Shown: one piece after another, positions 60,354-64,000 of the stretch
How positions within the stretch are numbered: the first letter of the stretch is position 1
How the letters are laid out: each line of letters starts with the position of its first letter
Source: a bacterium
GTDB lineage: Bacteria; Orphanbacterota; Orphanbacteria; Orphanbacterales; Orphanbacteraceae
Direction: 5' to 3'
DNA length: 64,000 bases
Assembly: GCA_025782575.1 (NCBI GenBank)
Contig: JALGYY010000035.1
Location: 84,670 to 148,669, forward strand
Notes under the pieces: generated by a model
What the model saw: only the letters and a program-made list of their open reading frames with translations
What the model was told of the DNA's origin: nothing
Database searches by the model: none
Program-made: the position numbers and the translations under genes

Positions 60354-60374
60354 ATATGATGACAACAGGTTAGA

Positions 60375-60420
60375 CGCAGTTGTGTCGAATTCCCCTGGCA
60401 ATGGGGGATTTCGACTTGCG
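60375..60420 (+). promoter_or_regulatory. Stable hairpin at the 5' end of the metalloprotease leader
   Basis: Near the predicted transcript start, GTCGAA-T-TCCCC (60384-60395) pairs with GGGGA-T-TTCGAC (60404-60415), eleven pairs with one T-T mismatch, and an outer CGCA/TGCG clamp (60375-60378 with 60417-60420). There is no adjacent T tract, so it looks like a 5' stabilising or regulatory structure. No known riboswitch class is recognised. Confidence 0.35.
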
Positions 60421-60897
60421 CAGTATGACCGGTCTCCGTTGATCCAAGAGGTTTTTTCCCGTTCCCGTTCCCTCGAAGGCGGTGCAATTTCCCCGCGGTG
60501 TACCGCTCCATCCTCCCCCTATAAGCGCGGGCGATCGCGACCAGGATCGTAAGAATGAAATGACCATAACTGTATTAAATATCACGGAGTTCCGTCGATT
60601 TTCTAACGTCGAACGCGAGCACCATTCGGTCCATTTTTCTCCATCGTCGCCAGGTGGCACTCCTGTTGCTACTTCTATCCGGCAGATGAACAAACAGCGG
60701 GAATTCGTTCCCTACCCTGTTCGTGATTTGCTGGGTCGTGGGCTGATCTCTGTAGACTTGGATTCGAGTTACACGCTTACCTGCGCACACGGCAATGGTG
60801 GGGAACGACTCTCTTACCAAGAATCCCCGTACCCGGGCCTGGTCGCCGCAAGGCGCACCCAGTCCGATGCGGGGATTCTTCATTTCGGGAAGCATTG
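60421..60897 (+). other. Long leader region with an ambiguous open frame
   Basis: This stretch between the promoter/hairpin and the metalloprotease is AT-richer than its surroundings. A frame from ATG 60560 to TGA 60896-60898 (112 residues, beginning MTITVLNITEFRRFSN) overlaps the protease ATG as TGATG, which would allow translational coupling, but its composition is unlike neighbouring genes, it has only a weak RBS, and it resembles nothing I know. I treat it as leader sequence that might encode a small protein. Confidence 0.3.
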
Positions 60898-63800
60898 ATG
60901 ACACTTCGCCGGATCCCAGGACTTCTTAGGGTCGTTTTTGCGGTTTCCCTCCTCCTGGCCGGGAGTGCAGCCGGAGAGCAGGGGCTCGTTCTGTTCGGAT
61001 CGGCGGGGGATTCGTGGGCGTCCGCTGGTGAAGAAATCCGATCCCTCGGGGGTAGGGTCCGTCACGGATATCCCGGGGGCGGAGCGATCGTGGACGGCGA
61101 TGAGAGCTTCTGGATCCGAGCGGATTCGCGGGGCGGCTGGACCGGTTACCGGAACAAGCTGAGCGCATCGGAGCAGGAGGGTCTCTCCGGCATGGCCCGC
61201 CTGGCAGCGCTCGTCTGGAACGACCGGTTCAAAGCGGCACTGCCTCATCCGTTAGGCGAATCAGACCGGCCGGATCCGATCGAGATCCGTAACGGCGAGT
61301 CCGTCGAACCTCGTTCACTTCCTGATAACCGGCAACTGAAAGCACCGGCCGGTGCTGACTCGGACGACACGAGCGAGTTCATGCTTGGTAGTGTGGCCGT
61401 CGGCATCCTCATGCCGGAGAGCGACGGCGGGATTGACCCCTCTACCGAGAACTGGACCCAGCAGATGATCGACAATGTATTTCTCAAAGTTCAGGCCGGT
61501 CTCGACTGGTGGATCCAGCATGCCCCGGGCGGCAATCTCTCTTTCATCTATCGACTGGAAGATCCGATCGTTACTCCCTACGAACCGATCACACAATACA
61601 ACGGCTGGCCGTTCGATACGCTCTGGGTCGGGGGACTGTTCGACACATTGGGATACAGCGTGGGGAACGACAGAGAGGATGCGAGTGCCTATCTGAACGA
61701 CCTCCGGGATACTCTCGATACGGACTGGGCGGTGTCGATCATTGTCGCCAATTCACTTGTCGATGCCGACGGGAGATTCGATCTTTCATTCAACTATGCG
61801 AAAGCGATCCTGGGTGGACCCTATTTCGTCATGAGCTACGATGTCGGTCCATGGGGAAACGCCAACATGGATGCTGTCGCCGCCCATGAGATGGGACACA
61901 TGTTCTGGGCCCTCGACGAATACCAGTTCGGGGCGCACAACTGTGGCTGGTACTCAGGCTACGAGGACGCCCAGAACTTGAACGCCATCGATGGTTTGGG
62001 CTGCACGTCCAACGTTCAGTGTATCATGCGTCTCGATCTAGCGAACGCTTTCGCTGATGACTCGGTCTGTGTGCATACGCTCAACATGATAGGCATGGGT
62101 GATACTGACGGCGACGGCATCGGCAATCTGCTCGATACCTATCCGACAGCGCTTCTCGATCCGATTGCCGATTCGATCGGTCTGTTTGCGCCGACTTTAT
62201 CAGGAACGTCATTCGTCAATCCTCTCACCAACCTGAATCGCTATATCGCTGGTACGGACTTGACCCTGAACACGATCGCGTCCGTGGAGTATCGAATTGA
62301 CGGCGCTCTCTGGTCACCTGCCTCGGCGGTTGACGGTGCATTCGATTCCGCGGGAGAGGCGTTCATGTTCACCACACCCGCTCTCTCGGAGACTCTCCAT
62401 GTTCTCGAAACGAGGGCGATCAACTCTGTGGCGAACGCGGAGACGCTTTATGCGGTAGATACGTTTACCGTCTACGATGGTGAATCGCCCGGCCCCGTCA
62501 CCTCACTGCAATCGAGCGCTCTCGACTCTTCGGCCGTTCTCACGTGGGTCAATCCGGGTGACAGCGATCTCCTGTCGATCATGATCCGCGTCAGTACGAT
62601 TGCCAATCCGGTCGATACGGGCGACGGCTCGCTCCTGGAAATCAGGCCCGCCGCACTTTTCGCGCCCGACACGCTGGTTCATGCGGGCCTGCTCCCTGAC
62701 ACAGTGTACTACTACTCTCTCTTCGCTCTTGATGAAGTACCGAATCCTTCGGGAGCTGCAAACGTAGAAGCGCAGCCCCTCTGGCCACCTCCGCCGGCAG
62801 CACTATATTCTCCGGCGGCAGGATCACTTTACGTCGCGATCGATCCTCTGTTCGCCTGGGCACCGATCGAACTCGGCAACTCACTCGACACGCTCATCGA
62901 GTACGGACTTCAAATCTCTGTCGACTCGCTCTTTCAATCTGTTCTCATCGATACGACCGCCTCCATCGGGTCGCCTGCCGATACGCTTGCCGGCGTTTCA
63001 CCTCTCGCAGTCGGTTCGTCCTACTGGTGGCGGGTGAGGGGGAAAGACCTTCTTACCGGCACGTTCGGATACTGGGGTGAGGGATCGCGATTCACCACAG
63101 AGCTCCCGCTGACAAGTGTCACATTCCGGGACTCTGTCGTTTCCAGCTACACCAACTTCATTAGTGGCGACTCTCTGCAGACTCTCACGAACGCCTTTAT
63201 TGAGGTTCGCTTCGAACCGGCTGATACTCTCTCGATCGGTGGCCATGACGGCCGGCTCCACTGGGCAGCCAGTACGGCTGATTCGGTCGACCTCACGTTC
63301 GATCGGAATGAAGGAGGAGCAAGCTACTGGCGGGGCGTGATTCAGTACGAGAGTTCCTTTGCCCGGGGGGATACGATCGAATTCTGGGTATCCGGCCGTG
63401 CCCCCAACAGAACGGCCCTCTTCGACAAGAACGGCGGACAGAACTACAATTTCATCGCCGGGCGGAACCTTCTCGCTTCCTATCACACCCCGGTCGATTT
63501 CGAGCCGGCTCCCTTCACCATGAGATCTCCGGTATATGTAACGGACACCGACTCGCAGATCGACCTCTACGTCGGGACGACTCCCGCCGGGACGATTACG
63601 GGAGGAGAAGTGTGGTACTCCGTTCAGTCGGACACGCTGCAGACAGTAGCACCCCTTGTGGCTGACACTCTGATGGGCGGCACTGATTACTGGCGGGGCA
63701 CGATTGACTCCCTGTTCATCACGAGCCAGATCGTGGAGTACTATCTTAAAGTCTGGGGAGACTCCACGTTCGATACGACTTACGTCTACGGAGACGACAA

Positions 63801-64000
63801 CGCCACTGCCTCCTCGATCCGGATCACGGAGGCGCTCGCCGATCCCTATACATTTCTGATTCAGTCGGTCACAGGAATCGCAGGCGAGCCCGATGCTGTC
63901 CCCGTGGCGATTCCGGCTCGAAGCGAGCTTCTGGGGAACTGGCCGAATCCGTTCAACCCCTCGACGACAATCTCCTTCGGCCTCGAGAAGGAGGGGAGAG
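60898..64000 (+). CDS. Secreted zinc metalloprotease with repeats and C-terminal sorting domain (truncated at right edge)
   Basis: An open frame from ATG 60898 runs without a stop to the end of the window (at least 1034 residues). A signal peptide (LRVVFAVSLLLAGSAAG) is followed by a propeptide-like region and then a catalytic segment with HEMGHMFWALDE (about residue 330), the HExxH zinc motif with a downstream Asp/Glu. A calcium-binding segment (DTDGDGIGNLLDTYP) and several FN3/Ig-like domains come next. The last visible residues are WPNPFNPSTTISFGLEKEG, the start of a sorting domain. It should be an exported peptidase. The rest lies beyond the window. Confidence 0.85.
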   Translation, partial: MTLRRIPGLLRVVFAVSLLLAGSAAGEQGLVLFGSAGDSWASAGEEIRSLGGRVRHGYPGGGAIVDGDESFWIRADSRGGWTGYRNKLSASEQEGLSGMARLAALVWNDRFKAALPHPLGESDRPDPIEIRNGESVEPRSLPDNRQLKAPAGADSDDTSEFMLGSVAVGILMPESDGGIDPSTENWTQQMIDNVFLKVQAGLDWWIQHAPGGNLSFIYRLEDPIVTPYEPITQYNGWPFDTLWVGGLFDTLGYSVGNDREDASAYLNDLRDTLDTDWAVSIIVANSLVDADGRFDLSFNYAKAILGGPYFVMSYDVGPWGNANMDAVAAHEMGHMFWALDEYQFGAHNCGWYSGYEDAQNLNAIDGLGCTSNVQCIMRLDLANAFADDSVCVHTLNMIGMGDTDGDGIGNLLDTYPTALLDPIADSIGLFAPTLSGTSFVNPLTNLNRYIAGTDLTLNTIASVEYRIDGALWSPASAVDGAFDSAGEAFMFTTPALSETLHVLETRAINSVANAETLYAVDTFTVYDGESPGPVTSLQSSALDSSAVLTWVNPGDSDLLSIMIRVSTIANPVDTGDGSLLEIRPAALFAPDTLVHAGLLPDTVYYYSLFALDEVPNPSGAANVEAQPLWPPPPAALYSPAAGSLYVAIDPLFAWAPIELGNSLDTLIEYGLQISVDSLFQSVLIDTTASIGSPADTLAGVSPLAVGSSYWWRVRGKDLLTGTFGYWGEGSRFTTELPLTSVTFRDSVVSSYTNFISGDSLQTLTNAFIEVRFEPADTLSIGGHDGRLHWAASTADSVDLTFDRNEGGASYWRGVIQYESSFARGDTIEFWVSGRAPNRTALFDKNGGQNYNFIAGRNLLASYHTPVDFEPAPFTMRSPVYVTDTDSQIDLYVGTTPAGTITGGEVWYSVQSDTLQTVAPLVADTLMGGTDYWRGTIDSLFITSQIVEYYLKVWGDSTFDTTYVYGDDNATASSIRITEALADPYTFLIQSVTGIAGEPDAVPVAIPARSELLGNWPNPFNPSTTISFGLEKEGR

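Noticed and set aside
1-64000. Mobile elements, prophage, restriction or CRISPR systems
   Set aside because: No transposase, integrase, phage structural gene, direct-repeat array or att-like duplication next to the tRNA genes was seen.

Overview
The window is bacterial, moderately GC-rich (I estimate the high fifties percent), densely coded, and full of ATGA/GTGA-type overlaps. There are no phage or insertion-sequence genes, CRISPR arrays or rRNAs. The organism looks diderm: it has a secretin, a TonB-dependent receptor, a PorV-like barrel and many lipoproteins. Several large secreted proteins end in a PNPFNP-type C-terminal domain. That combination points to the FCB superphylum or a related uncultured lineage (Eisenbacteria or Krumholzibacteriota would fit). 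This is inferred from gene content, not from a marker-gene tree.

Layout: 1-2162 is the end of a type IV pilus operon (PilO-, PilP- and PilQ-like). 2226-5914 is an overlapping operon of a LarE-like PP-loop enzyme, QueD, an unknown protein, GTP cyclohydrolase I, a squalene/phytoene synthase family enzyme and a SRPBCC-like protein. 5923-6862 (minus strand) holds a thiamine-binding protein behind an orphan tandem-BMC shell protein resembling CcmP. 7247-11365 has a lipoprotein, a polyprenyl diphosphate synthase, a pentapeptide-repeat/channel-like fusion and a glycerophosphodiesterase. 11514-20011 is a purine-catabolism cluster of the selenium/molybdenum-hydroxylase type: 8-oxoguanine-deaminase-like, SsnA, YgeY, YgeW, a threonine synthase homologue and YqeB, followed by a NicO metal transporter. 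20313-25174 has secreted proteins, a queuosine-precursor transporter and two cupredoxins. Three secreted proteins here share an unusual short C-terminal tail.

25300-36870 is a large nucleoside salvage and deoxyribose catabolism region: pyrimidine nucleoside phosphorylase, Hpt, DeoC, a kinase-like/deoxyribosyltransferase-like fusion, BtpA, DeoB, ApbE, uridine kinase, thymidine kinase, RpiB, adenosine deaminase and purine nucleoside phosphorylase. Cytidine deaminase lies further along at 50243. 37017-45513 is a five-gene outer-membrane operon (TonB receptor, PorV-like, lipoproteins, sorting-domain protein). 45719-50151 holds two large secreted proteins with C-terminal sorting domains. 51626-55245 is an acyl-CoA carboxylase operon, followed by an oversized transketolase, a methyltransferase, tRNA-Leu and tRNA-Ala, a lipoprotein, and a secreted zinc-metalloprotease gene running off the right end.

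Taken together the genes describe a cell that takes nucleosides apart. Adenosine and cytidine deaminases and the phosphorylases release bases and pentose phosphates, DeoB and DeoC turn deoxyribose phosphate into acetaldehyde plus glyceraldehyde-3-phosphate, and the SsnA/YgeY/YgeW cluster can process purine bases further. The most interesting signals are (a) the TWG..K.LF tail on three secreted proteins, a candidate undescribed sorting or anchoring signal; (b) a CcmP-like shell protein, a DeoC with an encapsulation-peptide-like N-terminus and an RpiB, which together suggest a sugar-phosphate microcompartment split across the genome; and (c) the purine cluster in which a threonine synthase homologue sits where the diaminopropionate ammonia-lyase would be expected.
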